Below, piece after piece: positions 1 through 12,143 of a stretch of DNA of 64,000 bases. Position 1 is the stretch's first letter, and each line of letters opens with the position of its first letter. The translations under genes were made by a program, and so were the position numbers. Under the pieces are notes generated by a model, which was not told the origin of the DNA, made no database searches, and saw only the letters and a list, made by a program, of their open reading frames with translations. This DNA comes from Proteles cristata cristata (taxonomy: Eukaryota; Chordata; Mammalia; Carnivora; Hyaenidae): NCBI GenBank assembly GCA_017311185.1, contig JAESUZ010000756.1:2294001-2358000 (forward strand). The letters run 5' to 3'.

Positions 1-765
1 ATAATTACTTGTCAAAACTCAGGCTCAGGCAATAGCTGAGTGAGGCTGGGGAAGGTCGGGACCACAAAGTGAGAAACTGCCTTAGGGGCAGACAAAACTG
101 TGCAGTCTGCGCAGAGGATGGGCTTTGGGGAGGGAATATTCTACAAAGAGGCGGGGATTATTAAACTGAGGCCAACTGCTGTAACAAACAATGCCAATTT
201 TCAAAGCTTATTGGAGTAAAGATCTACTTCTTGCTCATATTAATGGACAAAGGGGTTCATGGTGATGGAAAGGGCTGCTTTGCCCATTGACTTACACTTA
301 GGACCCAAGATTCCTCTACCTGATGGCCCTTTAGACTCCAGGGTCTTGAAATTCTATACCAGATCCATTCTAAACTCTTAACTGAAGGGCAAAATGAGAG
401 AGTAGACTCATGCTGACAATTTTAGAGGCCAGGCTAGAAATCGATATATATAAATTTCACCTTTGTTCCATTCTAGAACTCTGTCATTTGGCCCACCTGA
501 GAGCACAGAGAAGAAAACAGGGAGAGTTAGCTGCCACAGGAGCTCAGGGATGTCTGCGTTGAACAAAAGCTACTTAGGAATTATTTGCAAACATTTCAAA
601 CTGAAATATGTTGAGTCTTGCTAAGAGAGCACTGATAACTAAACTTTCAACATAATTTGATGATCACATTTGAACTAAGAAATAGTGACCACAGTTTTTC
701 TATACTTTGTAAAAGACCAAGGTAAAACAAATTTACTGCATTCAAAATTAGGTGGGGGTGGGGGT
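1..765. other. Non-coding, mostly single-copy; possible old dispersed repeat at 175-545
   Basis: No credible exon is visible. The part around 175-545 faintly resembles a decayed eutherian dispersed repeat that I cannot name, and the block at 37930-38250 may belong to the same family. This is an impression from a few shared phrases, not an alignment. Confidence 0.3.
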
Positions 766-989
766 GGGCGCCTGGGTGGCTTAGTCGATTAAGCGTCCGA
801 CTTTCGCTTGGGTCATGATCTCGCGGTTGGTGGGTTCGAGACCCACGTCGGGCTCTGTGCTGACTGCCAGCTCGGAGCCTGGAGCCTGTTTCAGTCTGTG
901 ACTCCCTCTCTCTCTGACCCTCCCCTGCTCACGCTGCTCTCTCTCTCTCTCCTAGAAATAAATAAAAATATTAAAAAACAAAACAAAAC
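766..989 (+). mobile_element. CAN-SINE, young class A, with 13-bp TSD
   Basis: Full-length tRNA-Lys-derived SINE with a tRNA-like head (A box 'tggcttagtcg', B box 'ggttcgaga'), a TC-rich tract and an A-rich tail. It carries the class A markers of this window: 'gactttcgctt', 'gactgccagc', 'cagtctgtgactccc' and 'cctagaaataaata'. The target-site duplication 'aaaattaggtggg' lies at 744-756 and 990-1002. The match between the two copies and the retained CpGs indicate a recent insertion. Confidence 0.92.
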
Positions 990-1002
990 AAAATTAGGTG
1001 GG

Positions 1003-1630
1003 AAGTATGGTCTACCAGAGAGGTAAGGCACTGGTCTCTGAGAGAACAAACATCTGCTACCTGTGGGTGGTGGGGGTCAGGACAAGGGGCTGACCTGTGG
1101 GGAAAGTCCTAATGACACCTAAGGCCACTGTTTCAAAGCCAAGTGATGAACACAGGCTTAGAGTTCTTTCCACTGTTACTCTTTGAGGTGCAAGACTGAG
1201 GGGAGATTGAATCAGAATACGGAGGTTTTCATTCATTCCAGCTGCAGGGGTTGGAACGTGTTTGAGATGAGAAAGAGTCAAGAGGGTTTTTGTAGTTCTT
1301 TCACATCTTCAGATGGCCTGGATTTTGTCCCTCTGTAGTCTACCAGTTATGTGGAGTGGCTGGAGCCACCTCGCCTAGGACTCGGCTAAGCACTGTGCTT
1401 GCCCTTTGACTGTGGTGGGTGGTGGGAGGGAGTGTGGTTCAGAGCCTGTGTCCTCACCTGCTTTATGCTAGTGAGAAAACCACAGCTTGCCTTTTCTCAG
1501 AAGCGTCTATGGACAGACCCCATTGTAATGTGCTTTAATATGGTCATGATCTCTTCTTATTGTAAGATGGGAAAATGCTTTCATAGTGTGATTTCCTGAG
1601 TTTTCCCATAACAAAGAGTGTAATAGGTAT
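1003..1630. other. Non-coding, no recognised element
   Basis: Single-copy-looking sequence. Short open frames on both strands lack supporting exon signals and are treated as chance. Confidence 0.4.
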
Positions 1631-1684
1631 GTGTGTGCCTCTGTGTGTGTGTGTGTATGTGTGTGCGCGTGTGCAGGTGTGTGC
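1631..1684 (+). repeat. Imperfect (TG)n microsatellite
   Basis: A run of TG dinucleotides interrupted by TA, CG and CA steps. On the minus strand it gives a His/Thr-rich chance reading frame. Confidence 0.9.
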
Positions 1685-1749
1685 ATAAGACAATTGAAGG
1701 AAACAAACGTTAAGACAAAAAGAATTGTTGAACCATTACATTTTATCCC

Positions 1750-1798
1750 CAAAATTAATATAACACTGTATGTTAATTATACTTGGAAAAAAAAAAGA
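1750..1798 (+). mobile_element. Short L1 3'-end remnant with poly(A)
   Basis: Contains 'ttaatataacactgtatgtt' followed by an A run, which matches the terminal part of carnivore L1 3' UTRs. Only about 50 bp remain, consistent with an extremely 5'-truncated L1 insertion. Confidence 0.6.
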
Positions 1799-4005
1799 AC
1801 TCTCCAGTAAAACCAGTGACACCAGCAACAACAAAAACGCTTTGACAGACAACTTGTGTACCTCCGAACATGGGTTATGAGGTTCCGCTCTAGTTACCCC
1901 AATGCAGTCCTCAAACATTATCCCCTCTTGGACCCCCCTTGACTCACTTCTCATTACTGCACAGCCTACTTTTCAAGTTGAAGTAAAAGCCCCTATTAAC
2001 ACCCATTATGTCAGAAAGGCAGGGGTTCAAATACTAGATTAGTCTTTGCGCCTATTTCCCCAATATGCCCTAATATGTTTTATGATTCCCCACCAGTCAT
2101 ACGGCCAAGTTCCAATCTACAGGCTTATAGCCAAACAAATAAATAAGGAAATGTCAAAAAAAGAATAAAAAAGACCTTAGACCCTTAAAGATATTGTGTT
2201 CTTTCTTTTGCCTTAATATTTAGTTCCAGATTCTGTTTGTTTCTTTAAAAAAGAACTTTGGGGGAATTTGCTTCAAATTCAAATTATTTTCTTATATACT
2301 TTTGACTTTGAGATAGGAGCATCTATTGCTTCTTTTTGCCCAGCGGTCAGACAGTTAGCTAGCCAACCAGCAAATGTTTATTAAGATTGTACTATGTGCA
2401 AAGGCAGTCTGCTATACACAGGAGAGTTTGAAGAAGAGGAAGATCAATTCAGCTTTTATGTATGTAGTCATATGTCACATAGAATTATAACATATACTGT
2501 ATTGATACATATACATTTACACATAACTAAATATACATGTACATATTTAGTACCTACCATACACATGCATTTTGCAGGATATCAGTTGAGATGGGTTTGT
2601 CACTTAGAAACTTGGGCATGAACACTGGAAGTTGTGAAAGTCAAGTGAAATAGCTCAGCCAAATATTTTTCAACACTTGCTTGCAAGTCTGTTCCCTGGC
2701 CCTCATTTTCTATACAAACCAGAGTGGCCTTGCTGGGAAAATGGGCCATGCAGACAACCAGAATGACTTTCCCAGCAGGACCTGGGCTTTACGCCTGTCC
2801 CTAATAATATATAAAGGAGACAAGGCCGGGTTCAAAGATAGGGAACATCAATCCTTGATAACACACGTTTTAGGATGGTGCAAGGAGTCAGGAATGTGTG
2901 ACATGACATTTAGGGCAAGAAAATGACAGATGTGGCTGCTGAACGACAGGGCTCACATTACACCGCACACTCTCGTTTTCTCCAGAGCTGGAAGTTTAAT
3001 CCACAGCTAGAGCTGTTCTGAAGAAAGGGTGAAGTTTCGTAACATGTTGGGACGTCCTGGCCAGTGGGGTTCAGGGATTTGTGGAAGTCTCAAATCACAG
3101 AGCACAGTCAACAGTGCAGCTGAGTTTTGAAGTGAGAAATTCTAAGTCAGATTGCCTTCATTCACAGTCCTAGTAACGTGGCACAATCTTCCTTCTGTCT
3201 GGAACAGCTGCCCTCCTCCAGCCATCCTGCCTGGCTTACCTCCTTGACCTTGAAGCCTCAAAGATCACCTATGTTAGAAAGTGCTTTCTCATGACTCAAA
3301 GCTTAGTCGGGTGCTATCCTATGAACTCAGACGGCACTGCACGTTTACTGTGCAACAGCATCTCACACTGGGTATTTCTTGCTTGTCTGTCTCAGCCTCT
3401 GAATTTTTCCCTCTGCGGGTCTCCTTGGGTTGTTTCTAAAACCTAGCCTAGCGTCTGGCAACAATACACCTTTAGTAATGCATGTTCACTATCAGACGAA
3501 TCAACACGCAGCAGGTCTTCCAGAGCTCTGGTCTATGTTAGAATGTCGGGTCTTCTGGGAGCCCTTGTCTCCAGTTCCTATGGAAACAGGGTGCCGCATT
3601 TCACTTAATGTAGAACATCTGAAAACAGGCCTGTGTGGGAGGAACCCGGGAATGCAGGACAATGAATGCCTCATTAGCGGCAGCGAAACTTCCCTCCATG
3701 TGCAAATGCACACACCATTAGCATCTGGCCCCGAGTAATTGGGAGACTCCAGCAGATGTTGTAAAGGCTCCACGGCCAGCTTCTCATTCACAAAAATGTG
3801 TTTCTTGCTACCCTCTTATAAGCCTTGAGAAAATGGAAGCAATCTTAATAACCCTAACTGCATCCCTTAAACTGAACCAAATCCTTCTCATTGTGCCTTC
3901 TGGAAGGAAAGAAAGGGTGAAAGAAGGGCAGATGGGCATTGCTAATAACACTGTATGTGTTGAGCACAGAGTGTGAGTGTGGGGAGTGTGTGTGTGTGTA
4001 TGACG
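1799..4005. other. Non-coding, mostly single-copy
   Basis: About 2.2 kb with no full-length repeat that I recognise. A short imperfect (GT)n tract lies at about 3970-4001. Reading frames here are short and occur on both strands. Confidence 0.4.
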
Positions 4006-4437
4006 CTGTATCAGTTTGTTAGGACTGCTCTAACTAAGTACCGCAACTGAGTGGCTTAAAAGAAATTTATTATCTGACTGTTGTAGAGCCTGGAAGTGTG
4101 AGATGAAGGTGTTCCCAGGGTTGATTCCTTCTGAGGACTATGGGGAGAGAATATGTTCTGGGCTTCTCTCCCAGTTTCTGATAGCTTCCCGTGCTTCTTT
4201 GTGGATGCCGTGTCGTCTCTTCATCTTTATATCATTTTCCCTGGCTATGTGTCTGTGTCTGTGTCAATTTTCTCTTTTTATAAGGACATAGTCATAAGGC
4301 AGTCAGGCTAATCCAAAGATTTCATCTCAACTTGATCATCTGTAAAGACTGCTTTCAAATAAGGTTACCTTCACCGACACTAGGGGTTAGGACTTCAACA
4401 TGGTTTTGAAGGGCGCAATTCAATCTATGACATATGG
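4006..4437 (-). mobile_element. MLT1-type ERVL-MaLR solo LTR
   Basis: The + strand reads as the reverse complement of an MLT1 LTR. It starts with 'cagtttgttaggactgc' and 'gtggcttaaaa', passes through 'ttcttta...ttttataaggaca' and 'caaataaggt', and ends with 'ggttaggacttcaacatg' and 'acaattcaatc'-like sequence. No internal retroviral genes are present. It is an old and divergent LTR of a non-autonomous endogenous retrovirus-like element. Confidence 0.85.
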
Positions 4438-4774
4438 TAAATGATTTAGAGGCGTTTTAAGGTAAAAAGAAACTGAGGCACAGAGCAGATCACAAATGTT
4501 ATGATATTATATTGCTCTGAAACCACATTTGCATGATTCTGATCATCTGCCTTAATCAGCCTTTTTCATGGTTTCATATTCTAGGTAGAGACTGAGAGGG
4601 AACAATATTCTGCAAAGAAGTTTGTTCACTCACAAAAATAACCAAGCCAAACTAAAGTCACGTCAACTGGGGAAAATGATTACCCATTATTCATTTTTTT
4701 CTTTTACAGATTTATTCCTAACTAACATTGTATTTCAAACCAAGATGGACACTGCTGACTGTAGCCAAAATTTA

Positions 4775-5235
4775 CATCCGGCTTTCATTTTACAAGCATT
4801 TATTATCCGCCGTGCACCTGGCAGCATTCCAAGTGGTAAAGTGATATCATGAACAAGATGTAACCTTGCCCTCATCGAGCTTACATTTTATTCTGCAGAG
4901 ACAGGCAATACCCAGATAAGCAAAACAGATTTTATTTATTTATATTTATATTATTGAAATTTATATTTATTCCCTGTTAACAAAATGTCAGGCAACTAAA
5001 GCCAGGGGAGGGCAGAGAGAGTTAGTGCGATGATAAGACAGACTGGTCAGGAAAAGGATATTCAATGAGAGGGTTGCAAAAAAGTAAGAGTAAGAATCAT
5101 ACTGGTATCTGCGGAAAGAAGATTTTAATGTAGAGCAAAGAGAAAGTGCAAATGTCCTGAGGCAAAAGTGTGCTTCATGGGTTTGAGGATTTCAGAAACA
5201 AGGTCAAAATGAACCTGTGAACATTGATTTAATTC
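4775..5235 (-). mobile_element. L2 LINE 3' region, antisense
   Basis: The order of phrases matches reversed L2: 'acaagcatttatta', 'gaacaagatg', 'ccctcatcgagcttacattt', 'gacaggcaata', then 'gtgcaaatgtcctgaggcaa'. It is strongly diverged. A TA/TTTA-rich insertion or expansion lies at about 4930-4975. Confidence 0.8.
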
Positions 5236-5324
5236 AGTTGTAATGGCCATTAAGAAAGAAGGAATTGACTCAGCTACAGAACAGAGTCAGAAAAACATAA
5301 GGCAGGTTTAAAAAACAAGAATCA

Positions 5325-5515
5325 GGGGGCACCTGGGTGCCTCAGTTGGTTCAGGTCATGATCTCATGGTTTGTGAGTTCAAGCTCCACATCAGGCTCTC
5401 TGCTGTCAGCACAGATCCTGCTTCAGATCCTCTGTTTCCCTCACTCTCTGCCCCTCTCCCACTTGCACCCTCTCTCTCTAAAATAAATAAACATTTAAAA
5501 AAATCTTTAAATAAT
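5325..5515 (+). mobile_element. CAN-SINE, class B, internal deletion in head
   Basis: The head runs directly from 'cagttggtt' to 'caggtcatgatctc', so about 15 bp between the two pol III boxes is missing. The tail is 'aaataaataaacattt'. The TSD 'aagaatca' is at 5317-5324 and 5516-5523. Confidence 0.88.
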
Positions 5516-5714
5516 AAGAATCATATTTCATTTTTTTAAAGAATCATATTTCAATGTAGCATCGAGCAAGAGTTGTAAACGGAGTGAAATATACTGATAA
5601 CAATGACAATTTTTAGTTATCATGACCAGAATATCAAAGAATATTAAACAAATATCTGTTTTGTTTTCTCTGCCTTTGATTTCCTGAATTATACTGGCTA
5701 CCATAGCTTGTCAG

Positions 5715-5933
5715 TTAAAAAAAATATACATATGTTTACTTGTTTTTGAGAGACAGAGCACAAGTGGGGGAGGGGTAGAGAGACACACACACACACACAC
5801 ACAGAGAAATCGAAGCAGGTTCCAGGTTCTGAGCCACCAGCACAAAGCCTGACATGGCGCTCAAAGTCATGAACTGTGACATCATGATCTGAGCTGGTCA
5901 GATGCTTAGCCGAGTGAGCCACCCAGGTGCCCC
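5715..5933 (-). mobile_element. CAN-SINE, class B
   Basis: Reverse-complement SINE beginning with its T-rich tail and ending at 'acccaggtgcccc'. An (AC)n run at 5781-5803 has grown inside the purine/pyrimidine tract. Confidence 0.88.
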
Positions 5934-6540
5934 AGCTTACAAGTTCTGCTCCAAACTTTCTTTCTTAGCCATCCTTTCTTTCTGGTTACCAACTTCTCAC
6001 CCAGACCATTGGTCATTCATCCAACTGAGCCTCCATGGTCACCAGTTATTTTCTCATACATAACTCCATTCCTGAAATGTCGTTCTCTGACTCCAAAATA
6101 TAACTTACACCTCCTTTCCCACAGTTCGCAACCTGTACCCATTACTCTAATCAGCACACCTAAAGACCAAGAGGAGAACCAGTAATTACAGAGTGGGGGG
6201 TGGTTGAGAATACTTACCCTTTTATATGTCTCTATGTTTTGCCTGCCACACTGGGAAACGCTCTAGTGTACTTGCACTTCCCATCCATATTTGACACAGC
6301 ACTGGGCTCCTGGGATCCGTGTAAGTGCACGGCGACCATGCTCCTCTGGCCACTGTTATCTGGTCCAGGCGGTGGTAGTTGTGACCACACCGAGCCAGGC
6401 TATAACTTTTATCTTGGCAGTTGAAGTTAAGAAGTGGAGAGACTTCATTGTTGTTGGTGGTGGTACTGTTGTTTCAGTATCACACACCTTTAACATGTAT
6501 TTTAGGGACAGGTCATGTGTTCAGTACTTAGATTGAGGAA
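5934..6540. other. Non-coding, no recognised element
   Basis: Single-copy-looking sequence. Two overlapping open frames at 6200-6536 lie in different frames of the same stretch and have no exon support. Confidence 0.4.
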
Positions 6541-6552
6541 CCAGAGGAATAC

Positions 6553-6758
6553 AGGGTGGGGAGGAGAGGGAGAGAGAAAGATTCAGAAGGAGATAGAGGT
6601 GATAATTAGATGGGCAGATGATAGATGAGAGAGACACAGAGAGAGAGAGATGGACTGGGAGAGAGATAAGAGAAAGAGAGACAGGGAGGGAGAGAAAGGG
6701 AAGAAGGGAAAAGGAAGGAGGGGGAGAGAACAGAAAAAGGAGAAAAAAACAAGTAAAA
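6553..6758 (+). repeat. Purine-rich (GA/GGA/AAG) low-complexity tract
   Basis: About 200 bp of nearly pure purine on the + strand, with interruptions such as 'gatgggcagatgatagatgag'. Such tracts can form triplex (H-DNA) structures. Confidence 0.8.
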
Positions 6759-7436
6759 GAAATCAACTCCTGACAGCATTTAAGCCAATAATTTCATTCC
6801 CAAACTTAGTTGTTGCACTGCCCCTTGTTTTTGTGAGACACGCCCTCCTCCTCCCTCTTTTCATTGAATTTGAATGTATTTCTGTTGATGTGTAATCAAG
6901 GGTTCGAGTAATTCAGTCCTTCTTTCAATTGTACCTCCATTTTAATGTCTGTCTGGGCATTTCCATGTGATCGGTAGGTTAAGTCGCTGGAGTCATGTCA
7001 GTACTTGACAGTCATGTGTACAATGTACATTATTTTCTCTGCCTGAAGCACAATCTAACTCATTCAAGTACCTACCACTTGCTGCCCTGAGAGAAAACAA
7101 TAAACGTATTCTATCTTTAAGTCCTGTGTCTGTTTTAAGAAAATTTGCATTATCAACTACAAAAAGATTCTTTCAGAACTGTGTAGGAGGGCATTTAACA
7201 CTTGACCAAAAAGATATAGAAAGGTTATAAAGGTGGACAACCTCATTATTCACTGCCAACTGAAGAATACACAAAATGAAAGGGAGACACATCCACAAAG
7301 ATAATTGTCAGCGGAAGGGTAGGATTCTATCTGTAACTGTGCATGCAAATCCCCCCAAACATACACATGACGTGATGCAATACAGGGCTAGCAGATTTGG
7401 TCAGGGTTATAAAGATGAGAAGTAAGGAAGCCAGTG
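6759..7436. other. Non-coding, no recognised element
   Basis: AT-leaning single-copy-looking sequence between the purine tract and a MIR relic. Confidence 0.35.
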
Positions 7437-7640
7437 TGTGTCTAAGGCATACAGTGCACCGAGCGCTCAGTATGTACGTGTTCTGCACATGTAGTAGAAT
7501 TTAATTTCTGTAACAACTCTACGACACAGATACAGATAAAAGAAGTTAGACTGAAATCACCAAAACCACCTATTCAAGATCTCAGACTGACACAGAGGTA
7601 TCTCTAATTCCAAATTCACGCTTCTGCCCTCCAAGTTCAA
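7437..7640 (-). mobile_element. MIR SINE relic, antisense
   Basis: The + strand runs 'gcgctcagtatg', 'taacaactctacgac', 'acagataaaagaagttagac', 'aagatctcagactgac', 'ccaaattcacgcttctgccct'. This follows the order of a reverse-complement MIR. Old and divergent. Confidence 0.6.
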
Positions 7641-8261
7641 GTTGTGCTGCCTTGATCCTCATTTGGAGTAGGAGTTTACAAAGCATGGTTGGCAGGTTTC
7701 CAGAACTGCATGGTGGTGAGGGCAGGAGTGTAGCTACAAGTGCCTTGACTTCTATCTCAGCCAGAGATCCTCCCCTTTCAATATGCTTGGTTTCAGTGTA
7801 TGGAGAGGTTTGTGTAAGATCTCTTGGAAAAAAAAAATATTCCGTGTCTTTTAAGAAATGTCAAAGCCACAATCACACAATCACACACCAATGTTAGGTC
7901 ACGTTTGCCCAGAAATGCTTGTTTCATATCATTGAGTATAGGCATTATAAAAGATACAAATCATGGCTTTTGTAAGGAAATAAAAGAAAGCTTAGTTCTT
8001 TTTAACATAAAAGTTTGGGCTAAGTGTGTAAGTATATATCACACAGTCCTGCCTGAAACAGAGACAGTGACTCATTCATCTACAGTGGTGAGGAGACAGA
8101 AAGGATACACTTTATATGACAATTAACAGGTAATAACTTTTAAAATGCATTCAGTTCCCTGTGCTAAGTAAGTGTGCAAAATTTCAGTGACTCCGGCTTC
8201 ATTCAAACGTGCTAAGACTGTGTCTAAGAATAAACGGTTTCCGTTTCAAAGATATGTATAA
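7641..8261. other. Non-coding, no recognised element
   Basis: Single-copy-looking sequence upstream of the first L1. The 100-codon frame at 7824-8126 has no coding support. Confidence 0.35.
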
Positions 8262-8547
8262 ATGTGGAGGAAAAGCTTCATGACATTGTATTCGGCAGTG
8301 ATTTCTTAGAGATGACACCAAAAGCACAGGCAACAAAAGCGAAAATAGACAAATGGGACTATGCTGAGCTTAAAAACTTCAGCACAGCAAATGAAACCAT
8401 AAACAGACTGAAAGGCCAATCTACAGAACAGGAGAAAACATTTGCAAGCCATATGTCTGATAAGGGACCAATATTCAGAATATATAAAGAAATCGTATAT
8501 CTCAACAACAAACAAACAAACAAGGCAATTAAAAGTGGACAAGTGGG

Positions 8548-8737
8548 TGGGGCACCTGGGTGGCTCAGTTGGTTGAGCATCCGACTCTTGATTTTGGCTC
8601 AGGTCATGATCTCAGGGTTGATGGGATTGAGCCGTGCATTGGGCTCTGCTTGGGATTCTCTCTCTCCCTCTCTCTCTGCCCCCTCCTGCTCTCTCTCTCT
8701 GTCTCTCTCAAATTAAATAATAAACATTAAAAAAATG
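8548..8737 (+). mobile_element. CAN-SINE, class C, inside L1
   Basis: Head 'ggggcacctgggtggctcag'. Class C markers are 'actcttgattttggctcagg' and 'gcttgggattctctctctcc'; the 'ctcagagcctggag' block of class B is absent. It splits the L1 ORF2 relic. Confidence 0.9.
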
Positions 8738-9018
8738 GTCAAGGCAATTCGATATACATTTCCCCAAAGGAGATCTATAAATGGCCAACAAACATATGAA
8801 AAGATGCTCAATGTCACTCATCATTAGGAAAACCACAATGAGATATCACCTCCCACTCATTAGGGTGGCCACCATCAGAAAATAAATAAGTAAGTAACAA
8901 TTGTTGGCGAAGATGTGGAGAAATTGGAACTGTCATGCACTGTTGGAAAGAACATTAAATAGGGTAACCACTAATAGAAAACAGTATGAAGGGTTCTCAA
9001 AAAGTTATGATAATATTA

Positions 9019-9218
9019 TTTTTTTAATGTTCATTTATTTAGAGAGAGAGAGTGAGTGAGAGAAAATGCAAGGAGAGGGGCAGAGAGAGAATCGCAAGCA
9101 GGCTCCATGCTGGCAGCGTGGAGCCCGGCACAGGGCTTGATCTCACGAACCATAAGATCATGACCTGAGCTGAAATCAAGAATCAGACATTTAACCTACA
9201 GAGCTACCCAGATGCCCT
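9019..9218 (-). mobile_element. CAN-SINE, class C, inside L1
   Basis: Antisense SINE from the T-rich tail ('tttttttaatgttcatttat') to the degenerate head 'acccagatgccct'. The 'gctgaaatcaagaatcagac' segment is the reverse of the class C middle. It interrupts the same L1. Confidence 0.88.
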
Positions 9219-9795
9219 GAAAAATAGAATTATTAGTTTATCTACCAATCCCAATTCTGGGCATATGTACAAAATAAGTGCAAGCCTGATGTCAAAGGGA
9301 TATTTACACACCCATGCAACATTAATGCGATATTATTCACAACAGCCAAGAGGCAGAAGGTAACTCAACGTCCACTGATGCATGAATGGATAAAAAACTG
9401 TGGTACATCCGTACATAGGAACATGGCTCAGCCTTACAGACGACAAAAGCCCTGTCATAGGCTACCACATGGATGAACCTTGAGGACATTGTGCTAAGTG
9501 GCATAAACCAGCCACAAAAGGCCGAATACTGCATGATTCCATTTATAGGAGGTATCTAACACAGTCAAACTCTTAGAAACAGAAAGTAGAATGGTGGTGG
9601 CCAGGGGCCAGTGGAGAGAAAAAAAGGGCGATTGTCTGATGGGTATACAGTTTCAGTTTTGCAAGATGAGAAGTAGTACAAATGCCATCGAACAATACAC
9701 GCATGGTTCACACCGTGGTACTATACACTTAGAACGGTTTTGACGGTAAATTTTATAGTGTGTATTTTGTCATAGTAAAAAAAAAAAAAAAAGGT

Positions 9796-10204
9796 TAAAA
9801 ATGCCTGGGGGGAAAAAAAGACGCGCGTATCCTAGAGGGAGTTAGATGTCAGTAAGCAAACAAGTTTGGGGTTTCGGTGAACCACATGGTGTAAAGATGG
9901 TTTGGACCTGACCCACTTTCATGGTTCTGGTTTTCTCTGTGGGTAGTTGTTTTCGTGACACAAATTGCAGCTGTTGATTGGGTTTGGGTCACCTTAGGTG
10001 TTGGACGTGAAAGCCAAGGGCCACTCTGCTGCAGAGTGCATTGCTTGCTCCAGGCCAGAAGGCTGAAGCACAGCTGAACAGCGAGTTGTCTGACGGAAGC
10101 CGGCCTGGGCCCCAGGCCAGAGGCGTGGGAGCAGCTAGGCTGATGGGGTTCTGAAGTCATGACTACGGAGTTAAAGGGCACAAAGAACTCAAAAATACAC
10201 ACAG
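9796..10204. other. Non-coding, no recognised element
   Basis: Single-copy-looking and somewhat GC-richer than its neighbours. The minus-strand 117-codon frame at 9849-10202 has no domain or exon signals that I can see. Confidence 0.35.
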
Positions 10205-10295
10205 TAAAGTCCTGGCTCCATCCTTTAACTGTTGTGTGACCACCTAATCCCTCTGATCTTCAACATAAAGTGGAGTTAATAATAAAGTTTACAAT
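10205..10295 (+). mobile_element. MIR fragment
   Basis: 'cctggctccatcctttaact', then 'gttgtgtgacca', 'tctgatcttcaacataaagt' and 'aataataaagtt' follow MIR core order in the sense direction. Confidence 0.55.
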
Positions 10296-10339
10296 GAGCT
10301 TAATAATAAAAAAAGATATATTTAAAAATAAGTAAGATA

Positions 10340-10563
10340 GGGGCTCCTGGGTGGCTCGGTCAGTTAAACATTTGACTTAGGCTCAGGTCATGATCTTGGG
10401 GTTTGTGAATTTGAGCCCCCTGTCTCGCTCTGTGCTGACAGCTCAGAGCCTGGAGCCTGCTTCTGATTCTGTGTCTCCCTCTCTCTCTCTCTCTCTGCCC
10501 CTCCCCCACTTCCACTCTGTCTCTCTCTCTCTCCTTCAAAAATAAATAAATATTTTTAAAAAT
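10340..10563 (+). mobile_element. CAN-SINE, class B
   Basis: Head 'ggggctcctgggtggctcgg'. It has the 'gacagctcagagcctggagc' and 'gattctgtgtctccc' markers, a long (CT)n tract, and a 'caaaaataaataaatattt' tail. Confidence 0.92.
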
Positions 10564-11635
10564 ATCAAAAATACCTGAGATAATACTGACATCGTAACAT
10601 AATAATTGACATGCTAAGAACGTGTTCTTGTACATTCTTCCTCACACAATATTCCTCACACTCTACTTTTTGTTCAATGTCTATGTTCCTCACGAGACTG
10701 TGAGCTCAGGGGGCCAGGGATGTTGGTCTCCTGGGGGATGCTCTGTCTGCAATGACGAGCCCATGGCCTGGCCCCAAGATGCAGCAGGGCAGCCCTCTGT
10801 GACCAAGGGAGTGATGGATGAACGTGGGTCATAGTGCTTTGTCAAGGATCATCGAAGTACAAGGAATCGTCACTTGCATGTCTCCCATTTCACAAGCGTG
10901 AAGTGGCTCATTTGTTGTCCGGGAGTACCGCCACCCCAACTAAAGCTGTTTACAGTTATGATGCCTGTGAGGCACATCACTCAAGATAAAAGACTTACTT
11001 GCCTCTCTCCCCTGCCCCCCACCCTAAGGCAGCCTTCTCCTATCTCCACCTCACTGATAGGATTGTGACGGCTAGGAAACAGCTCATTTCTTTAGAGAAT
11101 AGAAAGCTCCCTCTGTTTCTCATTGTTCCGCAGTATAGCCTTCCTCTCCCTGCCCCTGGCCCTCACCCCCACCCTCTTCTATTCTCTGCTCCCTGATTCC
11201 ATCATGTCCCTGGGCCACTGCTTGAAGTGTGAGCCACCTTATGTGATTTATGGACCGGGTGACGCCAAGGTCAGAACACAGATTGTTTTCAGGCGTCCCT
11301 GAAGCCCCTGTGTGGTGCTGGAGATTCCAGCCCGGAGGGACAGTTCACAGGATATGGGACTCGATTTGCAACAAACCACACAAAGTGGTACAGGATATCT
11401 ATCACCAGACAAGCAAAACAGTCATTGTTTTCTTCCCACCCTGTGACCCAGGCCTGGGTCTATAGAGGCAGCAGCTGCAGCCCGGACACCCTAGATAAAC
11501 ACGAAATAAAGGACAATATATTCGAAGGAAGTAAAGTGCATGTGTCGTGAGTGTGGCCGGTGACTAAGATTTCTGGGGTTCCATCTCCGCCTGGAGTTAT
11601 ATTTACCTAAGCATGTGAGTGACACAGGATCCCAC
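10564..11635. other. Non-coding, no recognised element
   Basis: Mixed-composition sequence. Several 60-70-codon frames overlap in different frames; none has a credible splice context or family signature. Confidence 0.35.
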
Positions 11636-11760
11636 GTTCATTCCCTCAATTATTTCATCGGCAACCTGGTGACTTCTGAGGGTCTTCCCTATGCCGAGCA
11701 CCAGGCTGGGGCTGAGGAAGACAGGACACCGTGCTTTGCACGTGAGCCTTCAGGCCAGAA
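11636..11760 (-). mobile_element. Possible L2 3'-end fragment, antisense
   Basis: 'ttcattccctcaattatttc', 'ctatgccgagcaccaggct' and 'gggctgaggaagacaggaca' resemble the reversed L2 3' end. Highly diverged. Confidence 0.45.
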
Positions 11761-11939
11761 TTAGCCTGCCCCAGGTTTAACTTCCACCCTGAGCAACCTC
11801 AACCAGCTGTCCGACCTTGTGGAGGAGACAAATCGTGAAAAATAAACTGAGATAATATATATTAACCCCCAGGGGTTCAACACCATCATAGGTATTTAAA
11901 CGAAAGACACAGTTCCTGCCTTTCAAGGCTTTGCTATAG

Positions 11940-12085
11940 ATCTCAGCTTTTAACTCTGCTGCATAATAGAATTACCTGGGGAACTTTTTAAAAAATGCCA
12001 ATGCCTGGGCTCTACTTCCAGAGGTCCTGGGGACATTGTTAAGTTTTAAAAGCTTTCTGTGTCATTCTAAGGCATAGATAGGATT
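11940..12085 (+). mobile_element. MER5-like hAT-Charlie fragment
   Basis: 'gctgcataatagaattacct', 'ggggaactttttaaaaaatg' and 'aatgcctgggctctac' are typical of the MER5-type non-autonomous hAT elements. The terminal repeats are degraded. Confidence 0.6.
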
Positions 12086-12143
12086 GAGGGCAATTATTTG
12101 ACCAAACAAAACTAATACGAGGATAATTGGAGAAAATTTATCA

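Larger units (their letters stand above)
8262..9795 (+). mobile_element. L1 3' end (ORF2 C-terminal part plus 3' UTR), decayed
   Basis: Sense L1 starting near 'cttcatgacattgtattcgg'. It continues through recognisable ORF2 segments ('aatatataaagaaatcgtat', 'atggccaacaaacatatgaa', 'gatgtggagaaattggaac', 'caacagccaagaggcagaa'), then 3' UTR and poly(A) at 9777-9794. The first part still reads as a partial ORF2-like peptide to about 8545. Two SINEs (8548-8737 and 9019-9218) interrupt it. Frameshifts and stops make it non-functional. It is an older mammalian L1 lineage than the copy at 33.7 kb. Confidence 0.9.
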